A stretch of 64,000 nt of DNA from Chryseobacterium sp. ON_d1 (GTDB taxonomy: Bacteria; Bacteroidota; Bacteroidia; Flavobacteriales; Weeksellaceae): assembly GCF_006829085.1 (NCBI RefSeq), contig NZ_BJTC01000007.1, positions 172,121 to 236,120 of the forward strand. Direction: 5' to 3'. Numbering within the stretch: the first letter of the stretch is position 1; every line of letters starts with the position of its first letter. Shown piece by piece: positions 8,740-17,465 of this stretch. The notes below the pieces were generated by a model, which saw nothing but the letters and a program-made list of their open reading frames with translations, was not told the DNA's origin and made no database searches. The position numbers and the translations under genes are program-made.

Positions 8740-9861
8740 ATGGTAAAAATTATTAATGTTTTTATGTATATAAAAAAATATTTAAGGATGTGGACATTTT
8801 TGATTCCTATCCTGGCATGGTTCTCTTATGTTGGAAATTCTGTTTTTTCTTCAGGGTATTACTCTGTGATTCTTACTTTATTTTTAATAGGAAGTGTTTT
8901 AGCTGCGGTGTACCATTCCGAAGTTATTGCGCATCGTTTGGGGGAACCATTTGGAACTTTGCTTTTGGCATTTGCCATTACGGTCATAGAAGTAGGGCTT
9001 ATTATTTCCATTATGATGGGAGCAAAAGGGTTGGAAACCATTACTCTTGCCAGAGATACGGTTTTTGCTGCAGTGATGATAATCCTTACGGGAATCATTG
9101 GAAGCTGTATTGTGATAGGATCCTTACGATATAGAGAACAGAGCTTTACCTTACAGGGGGTAAGTACGGCACTGATTACACTGACCTCTGTTATTATTTT
9201 TGTGCTTATTCTGCCCAATTATACGGTAAGTCACCTCGGAGGCGAATACACGTCTCTCCAACTGCTTTTTATCGCCTTGATTTCTTTAGGGCTTTATCTT
9301 GGATTTACCATGATCCAAACTTTTAGACATCGAAGCTTTTTCATTTCTCCACAAAACAAATTATCCGAGAATCTGCCTATAGAAAGCAATAATAAAATAA
9401 TTTCCACAAAACAATTGTATATCAATTGTATATTGTTAATTTTATCCCTGGGAATAGTCGTTTTGCTGGCAAAACTTCTTTCAAAGGATGTTGAACATAT
9501 AGTTGTTTCTGTGGGTGCCCCCAAATCTCTTGTAGGTATCATTATTGCTGGTATTGTTCTGCTTCCGGAAGGTCTGGCTGCATTCAGAGCTGCAAAAAGT
9601 GATCAGATTCAAACTTCATTAAATCTGGCTTTTGGTTCAGCTTTAGCGAGTATCGGACTAAGTATTCCTGCGATTGCCATTATATCTGTAATAACCGGTA
9701 TAAGAATGACATTGGGGATAGATATCAAATCAACAATACTTTTAGGGCTATCTCTTTTTATTATTACTGTTTCACTGGCAACAGGCAGAACTAATATCAT
9801 GCAGGGAATTGTATTGATCGCTATTTTTTTAATTTATCTTTTTATTACAATTGTACCATAA
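8740..9861 (+). CDS. chaA: ChaA-like Ca2+/cation:proton antiporter
   Basis: A 373-residue integral membrane protein of about 11 helices in two inverted CaCA repeats. The first repeat has the family motif HRLGEPFGTLLLAFAITVIE followed by VGLIISIM. The second has the matching VLLPEGLAAFRAAKS followed by SLNLAFGSALASIGLSIP. Both carry the conserved acidic residue of the exchange site. The length is close to that of E. coli ChaA, which exports Ca2+, Na+ or K+ for protons. The start could be ATG 8740, 8764 or 8788; the later ones remove a short basic leader. It is monocistronic on the plus strand, divergent from csbD. Confidence 0.85.
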   Translation: MVKIINVFMYIKKYLRMWTFLIPILAWFSYVGNSVFSSGYYSVILTLFLIGSVLAAVYHSEVIAHRLGEPFGTLLLAFAITVIEVGLIISIMMGAKGLETITLARDTVFAAVMIILTGIIGSCIVIGSLRYREQSFTLQGVSTALITLTSVIIFVLILPNYTVSHLGGEYTSLQLLFIALISLGLYLGFTMIQTFRHRSFFISPQNKLSENLPIESNNKIISTKQLYINCILLILSLGIVVLLAKLLSKDVEHIVVSVGAPKSLVGIIIAGIVLLPEGLAAFRAAKSDQIQTSLNLAFGSALASIGLSIPAIAIISVITGIRMTLGIDIKSTILLGLSLFIITVSLATGRTNIMQGIVLIAIFLIYLFITIVP

Positions 9862-9880
9862 ACCTATTTAAGTTATGCAT

Positions 9881-9935
9881 TATATAGCTTGATATATAGT
9901 GAAACGGCCATCTTTAGTTTATATGATATGATGGT
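9881..9935 (+). promoter_or_regulatory. TATATAGCTT / AAACGGCCATCTTT motif, copy 1
   Basis: TATATAGCTT at 9881-9890 and AAACGGCCATCTTT at 9902-9915 recur with nearly the same spacing (21 versus 22 bases) at 15927-15962. The element starts 20 bases after the antiporter stop, and a 41-aa open frame begins 41 bases downstream. It is possibly a shared promoter or operator; function is not shown. Confidence 0.4.
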
Positions 9936-9956
9936 TGATATAGAATATATTTCATC

Positions 9957-10082
9957 ATGAATCCAAAAAAACGTTTGAAGGCTCATGAAAAGAACTTTTT
10001 TCCTTACCAAACTGACCTTTCTTATAATTTCTCACTATCGGAAATCATTAAAACGGAGAGAAAGCTAAAATTTCGATTATAA
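9957..10082 (+). CDS. Possible small protein, 41 aa
   Basis: ATG at 9957 opens a 41-codon basic frame (MNPKKRLKAHEKNFFPYQTD...) ending in TAA at 10080-10082. It begins 41 bases after the repeated AAACGGCCATCTTT motif. No family is recognised. Codon pattern is compatible with coding, but the length is too short to be sure. Confidence 0.25.
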   Translation: MNPKKRLKAHEKNFFPYQTDLSYNFSLSEIIKTERKLKFRL

Positions 10083-10151
10083 CAGAATAAATGGAAAATA
10101 TAAATTAAAGATGAGATACTTATACCTATAAAATCATGGAAATCCATAAAC

Positions 10152-10334
10152 ATGATCTTGGAAATTAAAAGTTATTACTTATTAGGAATTATTGCAGTAA
10201 ACCATATTTTGTTTTATGACTGTGCAACTAGTAATGAGTACAAATCATATGATTATAAAGATGTTGCCCAAATATTGAAATTTCAAATAAAAACTAATGA
10301 GATAACACAGAAATTGGTTCACAACTTGGGTTAA
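10152..10334 (+). CDS. Possible small membrane or secreted protein
   Basis: A 60-codon frame with a hydrophobic stretch YYLLGIIAVNHILFYDC near the N-terminus, which could be a short signal or lipoprotein leader, then a polar tail. No homologue is recognised and no clear ribosome binding site is seen. It may be noise in a gene-poor stretch. Confidence 0.25.
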   Translation: MILEIKSYYLLGIIAVNHILFYDCATSNEYKSYDYKDVAQILKFQIKTNEITQKLVHNLG

Positions 10335-10407
10335 GTCAATACTTTAAAAGTTTGAAAAGTACTCTGAACAGAAAAAAAGATTTTACAAATAAAAATTATT
10401 TATCGAT

Positions 10408-10647
10408 ATGACTAGTAAAAAATATTACTTCCACGATAAAAGTCAGAATATTATATCAGAAGATCAATTAATTGGAGAAAATATAGATGCTATAGAATGT
10501 TTTTTAACTGATTATCAGCTAGAAAAGCTACATACAATAGAGCGTGTTTATATTTTGAAAAAAACATTTTTAGGAATTTTTAAGAAAAGATTGTATTTAT
10601 ATCTTAGTGAAGATACAATATATAAATACGCTATTCAGAAAACATAA
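10408..10647 (+). CDS. Small hypothetical protein, 79 aa
   Basis: A 79-residue soluble frame, rich in Tyr, Lys and Ile (KKYYFHDKSQNIISEDQLIG, then KKTFLGIFKKRLYLYLSEDT). No signal peptide or recognised domain. It stands alone between the antiporter and a 1-kb region with no confident gene. Base use resembles neighbouring genes. Confidence 0.4.
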   Translation: MTSKKYYFHDKSQNIISEDQLIGENIDAIECFLTDYQLEKLHTIERVYILKKTFLGIFKKRLYLYLSEDTIYKYAIQKT

Positions 10648-11307
10648 CATTACTATACTTTATTATTCCTCCGATCATAGCTTAATGTTAGAATTCAAAT
10701 TTGTTTGGAATATTGATGCTTTGTCTTATTTCGTTTTGATGGTTTCTGAAAGCTATATAGTATTTGTTACTCTTACTAAAACGATAACATCTTTAAAGGA
10801 GTGGTCAACGGCACTATGATGATGAAAATTAGAATTTTCACTTTCGGCTTCGCATAGCAATTACAATTTCCCATACAAAAGTCATTACATTTTGCAAAAT
10901 CGAAAACTGTGTAAATAAAAAATCCCCGCTATTAAGAGTAGATTTCTGTAGAGGTATAATCATACTCATATCCTGGAAACACTATATAGTAAATTTTACA
11001 GTCCGATTTAATATCCTACAGATATTAACCTTTCTAATGCTTAGGAGGAGAGTATATAACAAAACCCTCCTTTTTAGGGGAGAGTCAATTGTACTAATGA
11101 GAATGTACAACTATTATGAACAGTAAATGTATATCTAAATAAATTACATTAATATGCTGCAAGTCATGTGATTCTATTTATTATTGTCGTATATGGAGTA
11201 GAAATAATGTATTTATTTTTAACGCTCTTAGGGTATTTTTTAAGCATAACTTTTTAATGCGTCAATTCTGTGATAATATTTAATTTTCTTTGCAAGAAAG
11301 TTATAAA

Positions 11308-11379
11308 TTTATTTTGACTGTAAATTCCAGTTTTCAGGAATTTGAAAGGTTTGTCACCTTTATGATGATTTGTGTTCAT
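11308..11379 (-). pseudogene. Decayed csbD copy
   Basis: From ATG at 11379 on the minus strand the frame reads MNTNHHKGDKPFKF. After one missing base it continues PENWNLQSK then a stop. This matches the start of the intact CsbD (MDTNHNKGNQSFKIPGDWDV...). The rest of the gene is gone. About 100 bases upstream (11380-11480) also match the intact gene's upstream region. It lies in the otherwise gene-poor stretch 10648-11695. Confidence 0.7.
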
Positions 11380-11515
11380 GACGTGGAATTTAATATAACT
11401 TAATTGCTGCAGTACAAGGTGGTGTTTTTATAACCTATGTATTACAGCTTGTTTTTTTATATTGCAGTTATCACACATTGTTAGTATCCGGAGTCTTTTT
11501 CTTACTGAGAGAGTG

Positions 11516-11638
11516 ATGTTTTATAAAAGGGAAAAAATCTGTGATTATGCCCATAATTGTATAAATTTGGAGCTGGAAAAAGAAGAAATCTTAAAGATCA
11601 TAAACCTAAGGTCTTATTACAGAGTTGCAGATAAATGA
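11516..11638 (+). CDS. Possible 40-aa ORF or gene remnant
   Basis: ATG 11516 opens MFYKREKICDYAHNCINLEL followed by EKEEILKIINLRSYYRVADK, ending in TGA. It has amphipathic helix character and no recognised family. It could equally be the remnant of a longer gene. Nothing else coding is seen in 10648-11307. Confidence 0.25.
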   Translation: MFYKREKICDYAHNCINLELEKEEILKIINLRSYYRVADK

Positions 11639-11695
11639 CTGATATCAGAGTTTTGATCATAGGGTTGGCTGCTGGTTGAAAAACAAGTAAACTAA

Positions 11696-13963
11696 TTATT
11701 TAGTAAAACAGAGCCTTGCCATGAGAAAGCTGACTGTTGATTCCGCTCCCTGATTGAGATTGACATTTTTCTCTTCAAGCCCATCATAACATCCACCTGT
11801 TGCAGGGTTATAAATAATCTGATGTAAATAATTTTTTCCTAAAAACCAACTAAAAGCACTCCTCATCATCTGCAAATATTTTTCATCCTTAAAAACCTTG
11901 TAGAATGTAGATAATGCAAGTATGGTGTAAGCAACATCTATGGGCTGTTCCCCGCCAATTGATTCAGGACTTTTAACCGTTTCTTTCTGTAGCCATCCTT
12001 TATTGGAGATTACTTTGATGCCGCCCTTACTAAATATTTTAGAAAGCAAAAACTTGAATGATTCATCGGCAACCTGTTTATACATTTCATCCTTGGTGGT
12101 AATCCACGCACACAATAAAGCTTCAGGGAGTACACCGTTTCCGTAAGTAAGATAGTTTTCAAACCAATGCCAGTCTTTATGTTTTTCATGCTGATACATT
12201 TTCACCAGACGATTGGCGAGTTTTTTCAATAATGGAATATTGTTTTCAGAGTTTTGATAATGCAATCCCTTGATGATAAAAGCCATTGCTCGGGTAGAAT
12301 GGATATTCTCAATAGATGAAATACTTTTTTCAATGATTGATTCTGTTTCATCGGAAAACTGCTGCGGTAAGATTGCTTTTATTGAAAGAAGATATCCCAG
12401 TGCCCAGATAGCTCTTCCATTGGAATCTTCAAGGTTGGTTTCATAATTCTGTTGCACAAATTCCTTGTACTGATTTATATAATTGAGAAAACTTCCATCC
12501 GGTTGTTGACAAAACTTAATAAGTTTCAGATAAGTTGAGATTAAATCAAGATCAGATTCATCTCTGCTCAGCTCATAATGTCTGCAGGCTACAATCATAG
12601 CCCGGGCATTATCGTCCAAAGTATACCCGGAATTGATATCAGGTTTGTTGATTTTAGAAAACTGGATCATCCCAAAATCCGTTGTCATATTTTTGACATG
12701 GCTTAGATTAATGTTGGGGAATGTATAATGTAATGTCATTTTATCTTTGCTGTATTGTTGAAATAATAGGGCGTGCGAAATAGAAGAATTTTCCCAGGCT
12801 GTGGGAGCCATTTTTTCCAGACTATTTGATCGTAATTTTTCCTGTACAGTTTCATTTTTTAGTAATGTATTTACGGCAACAGAAAGCTGCTTCGGAGCTT
12901 CAAAATCAATAATAATTCCCAGGTCTTCATTCAGTACTTCCAAAGCATGGGGAATAGGCGTGGAAATAATGGGACATCCGCAGCTGATGGCATACGAAAA
13001 AGTACCGCTTACTGCCTGATTTCTGTCTTTTGAAGTGAAAAGATAGACATTGGTAAGCTGAAGATAATCCAATAACTTATCTAGAGGCAGGTACTGATTG
13101 ATAAAATAAGTATGATTTTCCAGATGGAGCCTCTTAACAGTATCCTTCAAAAAATCACGATATTTCTCACCTTCATACTTAATGATGCCGGGATGCGTTT
13201 TTCCAATAATCAGAAACATTACATCCGGGTTTTTGGAAATGATTTCAGGCAGAGCTTCTAAGGTTGTTTCAATATTTTTCCCCGAACCCAGTAAACCAAA
13301 GGTTGAAAGAACTTTTTTATCTTTAAATCCGTATTTCGCTTTCAGTGAAGTTTTATCGATAAATGGCAGTAAATGGGTGCCGTGGGGTATCACTTTAATT
13401 TTATCAGGTGGTATATCATAATCATTGTTCAGTATATCCGCAGAAATACTGGTCATTACAATAATAGATTTTACAAAACTGCTGATTTCTTTTACCTTTT
13501 CTTTTAATTCCCGATCCGGTTTTGGTAGAACGGTGTGAAAAGTAATGATGATATCTTTTTCTGTATTTTGAAGAAAAAGCAGTAATCCGTTGGGGGTTTC
13601 GTTGAAAAATCCAAATTCATGCTGGAGCATGACCAGTTGAATATTGTTATTCTTATTGATTTTATCAGCTAGCTCCAGATAAGATACGGCATCGGATGTA
13701 TTTAAGCGATATTCTGGATCACCTTCATATTGATAATGCTCATCCTCAGTTTCCATTGGGCAGATGCTGATGCTAAATGATTCTCTGAATTTTAATTTAA
13801 GGGATTGTACCAAGTCCTGACAGTATGTTGCAATACCGCATACCTTGGGAGGAAAAGTACTTATAAAGATAATTTCAGGTTTATAGTTAATTGTGTTTTT
13901 ATTACTTTGTAAAGATTGTCTTTTTGTCTTTTCCTCCACGTCTGATTTTATATTTTTATTCAT
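11696..13963 (-). CDS. GT4 glycosyltransferase fused to a helical glycosidase-like domain
   Basis: A 755-residue cytoplasmic protein. Residues about 30-400 form a GT-B glycosyltransferase of family 4: N-terminal FISTFPPKVCGIATYCQDL, the C-terminal Rossmann half starting near KKVLSTFGLLGSGKNIE, and the donor-binding stretch around TSKDRNQAVSGTFSYAISCG with the EALEVL-like helix. Residues about 410-755 form an all-helical barrel-like domain with repeated Trp/Tyr-rich motifs (GYTLDDNARAM, GGEQPIDVAYTILAL, GGCYDGLEE). The preceding gene encodes a GH130 protein, and this pair recurs in Bacteroidetes. A role in mannose-containing glycan synthesis or recycling is an inference from that pairing. Confidence 0.8.
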   Translation of the reverse strand: MNKNIKSDVEEKTKRQSLQSNKNTINYKPEIIFISTFPPKVCGIATYCQDLVQSLKLKFRESFSISICPMETEDEHYQYEGDPEYRLNTSDAVSYLELADKINKNNNIQLVMLQHEFGFFNETPNGLLLFLQNTEKDIIITFHTVLPKPDRELKEKVKEISSFVKSIIVMTSISADILNNDYDIPPDKIKVIPHGTHLLPFIDKTSLKAKYGFKDKKVLSTFGLLGSGKNIETTLEALPEIISKNPDVMFLIIGKTHPGIIKYEGEKYRDFLKDTVKRLHLENHTYFINQYLPLDKLLDYLQLTNVYLFTSKDRNQAVSGTFSYAISCGCPIISTPIPHALEVLNEDLGIIIDFEAPKQLSVAVNTLLKNETVQEKLRSNSLEKMAPTAWENSSISHALLFQQYSKDKMTLHYTFPNINLSHVKNMTTDFGMIQFSKINKPDINSGYTLDDNARAMIVACRHYELSRDESDLDLISTYLKLIKFCQQPDGSFLNYINQYKEFVQQNYETNLEDSNGRAIWALGYLLSIKAILPQQFSDETESIIEKSISSIENIHSTRAMAFIIKGLHYQNSENNIPLLKKLANRLVKMYQHEKHKDWHWFENYLTYGNGVLPEALLCAWITTKDEMYKQVADESFKFLLSKIFSKGGIKVISNKGWLQKETVKSPESIGGEQPIDVAYTILALSTFYKVFKDEKYLQMMRSAFSWFLGKNYLHQIIYNPATGGCYDGLEEKNVNLNQGAESTVSFLMARLCFTK

Positions 13964-14007
13964 ATTGATATTTATTTTAAACGTGACATTCTGTATAGAA
14001 TAGTCAA

Positions 14008-15036
14008 TTATGATGTGTACTGTAGTAATTCCTTCAGTAATTCAGGGATGCTTAAAGAAGCAATAGCTATTCTTTTGTCTGCAGCGCCATAGTAAATATG
14101 GAGTGTATGTCCTTCTACGATGGCTCCGGTAGGGAAGCAGACATTGTTCACTTCTCCCTTCTGTTCCCATTCTTCATCGGGCTTGAAAAGAGGATAAGGA
14201 AGTCTTGAAATTTCTTTTTCAGGAGTATCAAGATCCAGTAAAGCAGCACATGCGCTGTAAACATATCCTTCAATGGTATCATGTACACCATGGTAGATTA
14301 AAAGCCATCCATGTTCAGTTTCTATAGGGGGGCATCCACCGCCAATATAGCTTACTTCATGCTCATATTTGGGAGATAATACAATATGTTCTTTAAAATG
14401 AAGGAGGTAGTCTTTCCAGAAATCAGGATTCAGATCTTCTATATTTTCTATCCTTACAATTTGGATATCAGGCCTTATGCGATGTAGAAAATAAAGCTTA
14501 CCATTAATTCTTCTTGGAAAAAATATCACATTTTTATCCCAAAGGAAGACCTCTTTATCCTTTATATGAGTATGCGGGAGTTTGTTGAAACGTCTGTACT
14601 TTTCTCCTATTTCACCTTGAGATTCTGCTAAAAGCTTAAACTTTTTGTATGGAATTTTTGGCACAATGATTCCTAGCTTTTGCCATGATATTAGATCCTT
14701 AGATACGGCAAGTGCACCCAATGCATTAACCCCGTCATAACTGGTATAAGTAAGGTAAAATAAGTGATCGATTTTGACAATTCTTGGATCTTCAACACCG
14801 TGTTTTTCGTATTCAAATTCAGGGATAATAACCGGATTGCTGAGCCGTATTTCAGGAGTCTTATAATCCGATAATATACAGTATCCGATACTCGAGAAGT
14901 TATTCCTGGCAAGAGCCCTGTATAATAAATGTATTTTTCCGTTATCCTGAATGACTGCAGGATTTAGAACTCCTTCACTCTCAAAGTCTAATGTTGTTTT
15001 TCTGAGTATAATTCCATCTTTTTTCAAGGATACCAT
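14008..15036 (-). CDS. GH130-family mannoside phosphorylase-like protein
   Basis: A 342-residue five-bladed beta-propeller of GH130: VLNPAVIQ, the RAL motif LLYRALAR, the catalytic-acid region HGVEDPRI, PHTHIKDKEVFLWDKN, SYIGGGCPPIETEHGWLLIY and the closing TGAIVEG. GH130 enzymes phosphorolyse or hydrolyse beta-mannosides in the cytoplasm, and there is no signal peptide here. The ATG directly abuts the stop of the upstream 43-aa gene (TAAATG) and the GT4 fusion follows after 44 bases. This indicates an operon in which the two enzymes act on the same mannose-containing glycan. Confidence 0.8.
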   Translation of the reverse strand: MVSLKKDGIILRKTTLDFESEGVLNPAVIQDNGKIHLLYRALARNNFSSIGYCILSDYKTPEIRLSNPVIIPEFEYEKHGVEDPRIVKIDHLFYLTYTSYDGVNALGALAVSKDLISWQKLGIIVPKIPYKKFKLLAESQGEIGEKYRRFNKLPHTHIKDKEVFLWDKNVIFFPRRINGKLYFLHRIRPDIQIVRIENIEDLNPDFWKDYLLHFKEHIVLSPKYEHEVSYIGGGCPPIETEHGWLLIYHGVHDTIEGYVYSACAALLDLDTPEKEISRLPYPLFKPDEEWEQKGEVNNVCFPTGAIVEGHTLHIYYGAADKRIAIASLSIPELLKELLQYTS

Positions 15037-15168
15037 TTAGTTGCCGGTATTTCGGGCTTCTTGTTCCCTTTCTCTTCGTTTACTCATTTTATCCTCCCGT
15101 TTCTCTTTTGCAGATTTTGCGGGTGGAGTTTTATCTGATTTCTTTTTTCCGTCTTTTTCTTTTGACAT
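15037..15168 (-). CDS. 43-aa Lys/Glu-rich basic protein
   Basis: ATG at 15168 opens a 43-codon frame, MSKEKDGKKKSDKTPPAKSA then KEKREDKMSKRREREQEARN, ending in TAA directly before the GH130 start codon. It is extremely hydrophilic with a Lys/Glu/Arg-rich helical second half and probably disordered. The exact abutment with the GH130 gene argues that it is translated. No family is recognised. Confidence 0.55.
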   Translation of the reverse strand: MSKEKDGKKKSDKTPPAKSAKEKREDKMSKRREREQEARNTGN

Positions 15169-15334
15169 TGTGAAATATTTTTTTGTTACCTGTAAATTTC
15201 AATCATTAAAAAAGGAAAGCTTTGCAATTGTCTTTTAATTTGTTGTATAAATCATAGATATTTCCGATTTAATAGACTAGCTTTGGATAAATGACTGTTA
15301 ATGAAATAATTGACAGATGTAAACAGTAAGGGAG

Positions 15335-15895
15335 ATGAAGTTGTATGTAAAATATATGGTAAGTTTGCGCTGCAAAATGGTTGTCCATCAGGAACTGGAA
15401 AGATTGGGCATTAAAAATGCTGTCGTTGATTTAGGGACAGTAGAATTATTGGATGATATTAGCTCAGAACAAAGACAGATTCTTAAAGAAAATTTACTTA
15501 AAACAGGACTTGAAGTATTAGATGATAAAAAAAGTATCCTGATAGAGAAAATAAAGAATGTAGTGATAGAAATGATTCATTATTCAGATGAACTCCCAAA
15601 AGAAAATTTCTCAGACTATGTAAGTGAAAAATTAGGCTATGATTATACCTATCTGGCTAATACCTTTTCAGAAGTGAAAGGAATGACACTCCAGCATTTT
15701 ATTATTATTAATAAAGTAGAAAAGGTAAAAGAACTGCTGTTATATGATGAACTTAATCTTACAGAAATCTCTTATAAACTCAATTACAGCAGCGTGGCCC
15801 ACCTCTCCAATCAGTTTAAAAAAATTACAGGACTTTCCCCTTCATTTTATAAACAGCTGAAACAAAGACGTCTTGGAAATCTGGAAGACTTATAA
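15335..15895 (+). CDS. Short AraC-type regulator with HMA-like N-terminus
   Basis: A 186-residue protein. Residues 1-70 form a ferredoxin-like segment (MKLYVKYMVSLRCKMVVHQE; ELERLGI; VVDLGTVEL) resembling heavy-metal-associated or sensor folds, but without the CxxC metal motif. Residues about 80-175 are an AraC DNA-binding domain with the signature LTEISYKLNYSSVAHLSNQF followed by KKITGLSPSFYK. This short type is widespread in Chryseobacterium-like genomes near stress genes. It is transcribed divergently from the GH130/GT4 operon. Targets unknown. Confidence 0.8.
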   Translation: MKLYVKYMVSLRCKMVVHQELERLGIKNAVVDLGTVELLDDISSEQRQILKENLLKTGLEVLDDKKSILIEKIKNVVIEMIHYSDELPKENFSDYVSEKLGYDYTYLANTFSEVKGMTLQHFIIINKVEKVKELLLYDELNLTEISYKLNYSSVAHLSNQFKKITGLSPSFYKQLKQRRLGNLEDL

Positions 15896-15926
15896 ATGTG
15901 TGATATATGTAAAATTATACCGGATA

Positions 15927-15975
15927 TATATAGCTTAGTATAACACTTAAACGGCCATCTTTGTAGTATAATAAT
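15927..15975 (+). promoter_or_regulatory. TATATAGCTT / AAACGGCCATCTTT motif, copy 2
   Basis: TATATAGCTT at 15927-15936 and AAACGGCCATCTTT at 15949-15962, followed by GTAGTATAATAATC. The same pair occurs at 9881-9915. It starts 31 bases after the AraC stop. The stretch 15896-16404 contains no gene I can support. Confidence 0.4.
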
Positions 15976-16404
15976 CAGGAATTCACAAAATCCATAAAGT
16001 TTATATCACTATAAATAGTGCAATTTTAGATAGGAAATATAGTGAACAGTTGAAAATATTTATCAAACAACAGGCCGTTCTCCCGTATTTGAAAACATTG
16101 TAGTAATAAAGAAAGATGTGAAAAAGCGAATATACGACACATAAAATTAGTAGGCTTAAGGATTCTCAATTTTGACAATGAGCATATTAAATCCCGATAA
16201 AATAGTAGATCTGTTTTCGAAAGGATTTAATTAATCAAGGATGGAGACCCATGGTTTCTGTCCTTTTCATCCATATTATAGGAATTGATAGATATATAAA
16301 AATTTTCATCAACTGAGTCCATAAAACTGTTTGAACATTCATGAGTAAACAACATGTTTAAATACAAAACAGACTTTCTTATTATCACTTTAACGTCAAA
16401 AGTC

Positions 16405-16674
16405 ATGAAAACAATACACCTTTTTCAGTTTAAGAATTCCATTACCCGGAAACTTCCTTTTTTTAAGGAAGAATGTAGATTAGATAATTTAAATGATTTA
16501 ATGGCCTATGATCTGATGAACACCGAAAAAGTGACTGAGTTCATTATTGAAGTTCATGATGATTTTATTTTTGAAGATATGATCAGAGAAGATCTTTTGT
16601 CAATGTGCAGAAATGCCAGAGAAATGATTGAGCATTATTTTGTGACAACCATGAATGATTATGACGTTATCTGA
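16405..16674 (+). CDS. Small conserved hypothetical protein, '..YDVI' family, copy 2
   Basis: An 89-residue protein starting MKTIHLFQF at 16405; an upstream ATG at 16354 adds 17 residues absent from the paralogue. It aligns along its length with the protein at 6267-6530, including (R)KLPFFKEECRL, VTEFI, DLLSMC and IEHYF...DYDVI. A CinA-domain gene follows 53 bases downstream on the same strand. Unknown function; soluble, acidic and helical. Confidence 0.7.
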   Translation: MKTIHLFQFKNSITRKLPFFKEECRLDNLNDLMAYDLMNTEKVTEFIIEVHDDFIFEDMIREDLLSMCRNAREMIEHYFVTTMNDYDVI

Positions 16675-16727
16675 ATATTGATTTCAGCAGCATAAAAGTT
16701 TTTTTGATCAACATAAATAATAGACCC

Positions 16728-17222
16728 ATGAAATTTCAGCAAAGTTTACTTGATTATATCAGTACTTCACTCATTACAATGAATGAAACGGTTTCTATAG
16801 CAGAAAGCGTAACCTCGGGATTAATACAGCTGGCTTTTTCCCAAATGGCTAATGCAAAACTGTTTTACAAAGGAGGAATAACGACTTTTACATTACCTGA
16901 AAAAATTCAATTTTTAGATATAAATCAAATTGAAGTTAAGGAAAATGGTTTTGAAACCCCAAAAATGGCTGATACAATGGCTGTAAAGGTGGCTGAATCA
17001 TTTGGAACAGATTGGGGAATTGCTTCTACTGGATATGCTGCATCTGTAAGAAATTCGGGATTTAAAGTGTATTCATTCTGTTCATTCAGTTACAAAGGAG
17101 AGATTGTACTTTCCAAACGCATAGAGCTTCATGATAAGACTCAGGCACTGGATGCACAGTTGTATTATACCGAATTTATTTTAGGGTGTTATAAAAGTGC
17201 ATTGAATCAAATATTAATTTAA
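16728..17222 (+). CDS. CinA C-terminal domain protein (NMN amidohydrolase-like)
   Basis: A 164-residue single-domain protein (start MKFQQSL at 16728; ATG 16704 is an alternative). It matches the CinA C-terminal domain: VSIAESVTSGLIQLAFSQM, FYKGGITTFTL, MADTMAVKVAE and the substrate-loop region GIASTGYAAS. The domain family deamidates nicotinamide mononucleotide (PncC). The usual G(P/A)xG loop is altered to TGYAAS, so catalysis is uncertain. Short CinA-like proteins of this type often lie among stress genes in Bacteroidetes. Confidence 0.75.
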   Translation: MKFQQSLLDYISTSLITMNETVSIAESVTSGLIQLAFSQMANAKLFYKGGITTFTLPEKIQFLDINQIEVKENGFETPKMADTMAVKVAESFGTDWGIASTGYAASVRNSGFKVYSFCSFSYKGEIVLSKRIELHDKTQALDAQLYYTEFILGCYKSALNQILI

Positions 17223-17320
17223 ACTTGTCATTTATTTTTTGCCTAGCCCCAACTTTTGCACCTGATCCAAATTATTTAGATATAATTTTTTTAATAATTA
17301 CAAATTTAATTATTGATAAT

Positions 17321-17446
17321 AATAAAAGTAGCGCCAACTGTCTTCAGTTGGCGCCTTTTGGCTTTTTAGTGAACTTGACGGGACTCTATACAAACCATTT
17401 GTTGGAAGATATAGATAATACTTTGAAGGTATTAAGTGATATCTAA
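17321..17446 (+). repeat. Intergenic hairpin element, copy B
   Basis: Perfect 10-bp stem GCGCCAACTG (17331-17340) / CAGTTGGCGC (17345-17354), loop TCTT, then the conserved tail ending in TAA at 17444-17446. The tail's open frame encodes FLVNLTGLYTNHLLEDIDN followed by TLKVLSDI. Against copy A most changes fall at third codon positions. The element separates two converging genes (CinA-like and MarR). Confidence 0.7.
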
Positions 17447-17465
17447 GTATATTATTAACTAAAAT

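Noticed and set aside
10607..10819. 70-aa plus frame overlapping the end of the 79-aa gene
   Set aside because: Overlap of 41 bases, no start signal and unconvincing composition.
14691..14912. 73-aa minus frame inside the GH130 gene
   Set aside because: Alternative frame of a well-supported gene; the same applies to many antisense frames in susC, the RND permease, GH32 and the serine hydrolase.
17225..17446. 73-aa plus frame after the CinA-like gene
   Set aside because: Its conserved half is the tail of hairpin element B; the upstream half is AT-rich and not shared by the other copies, so it is not called as a gene.
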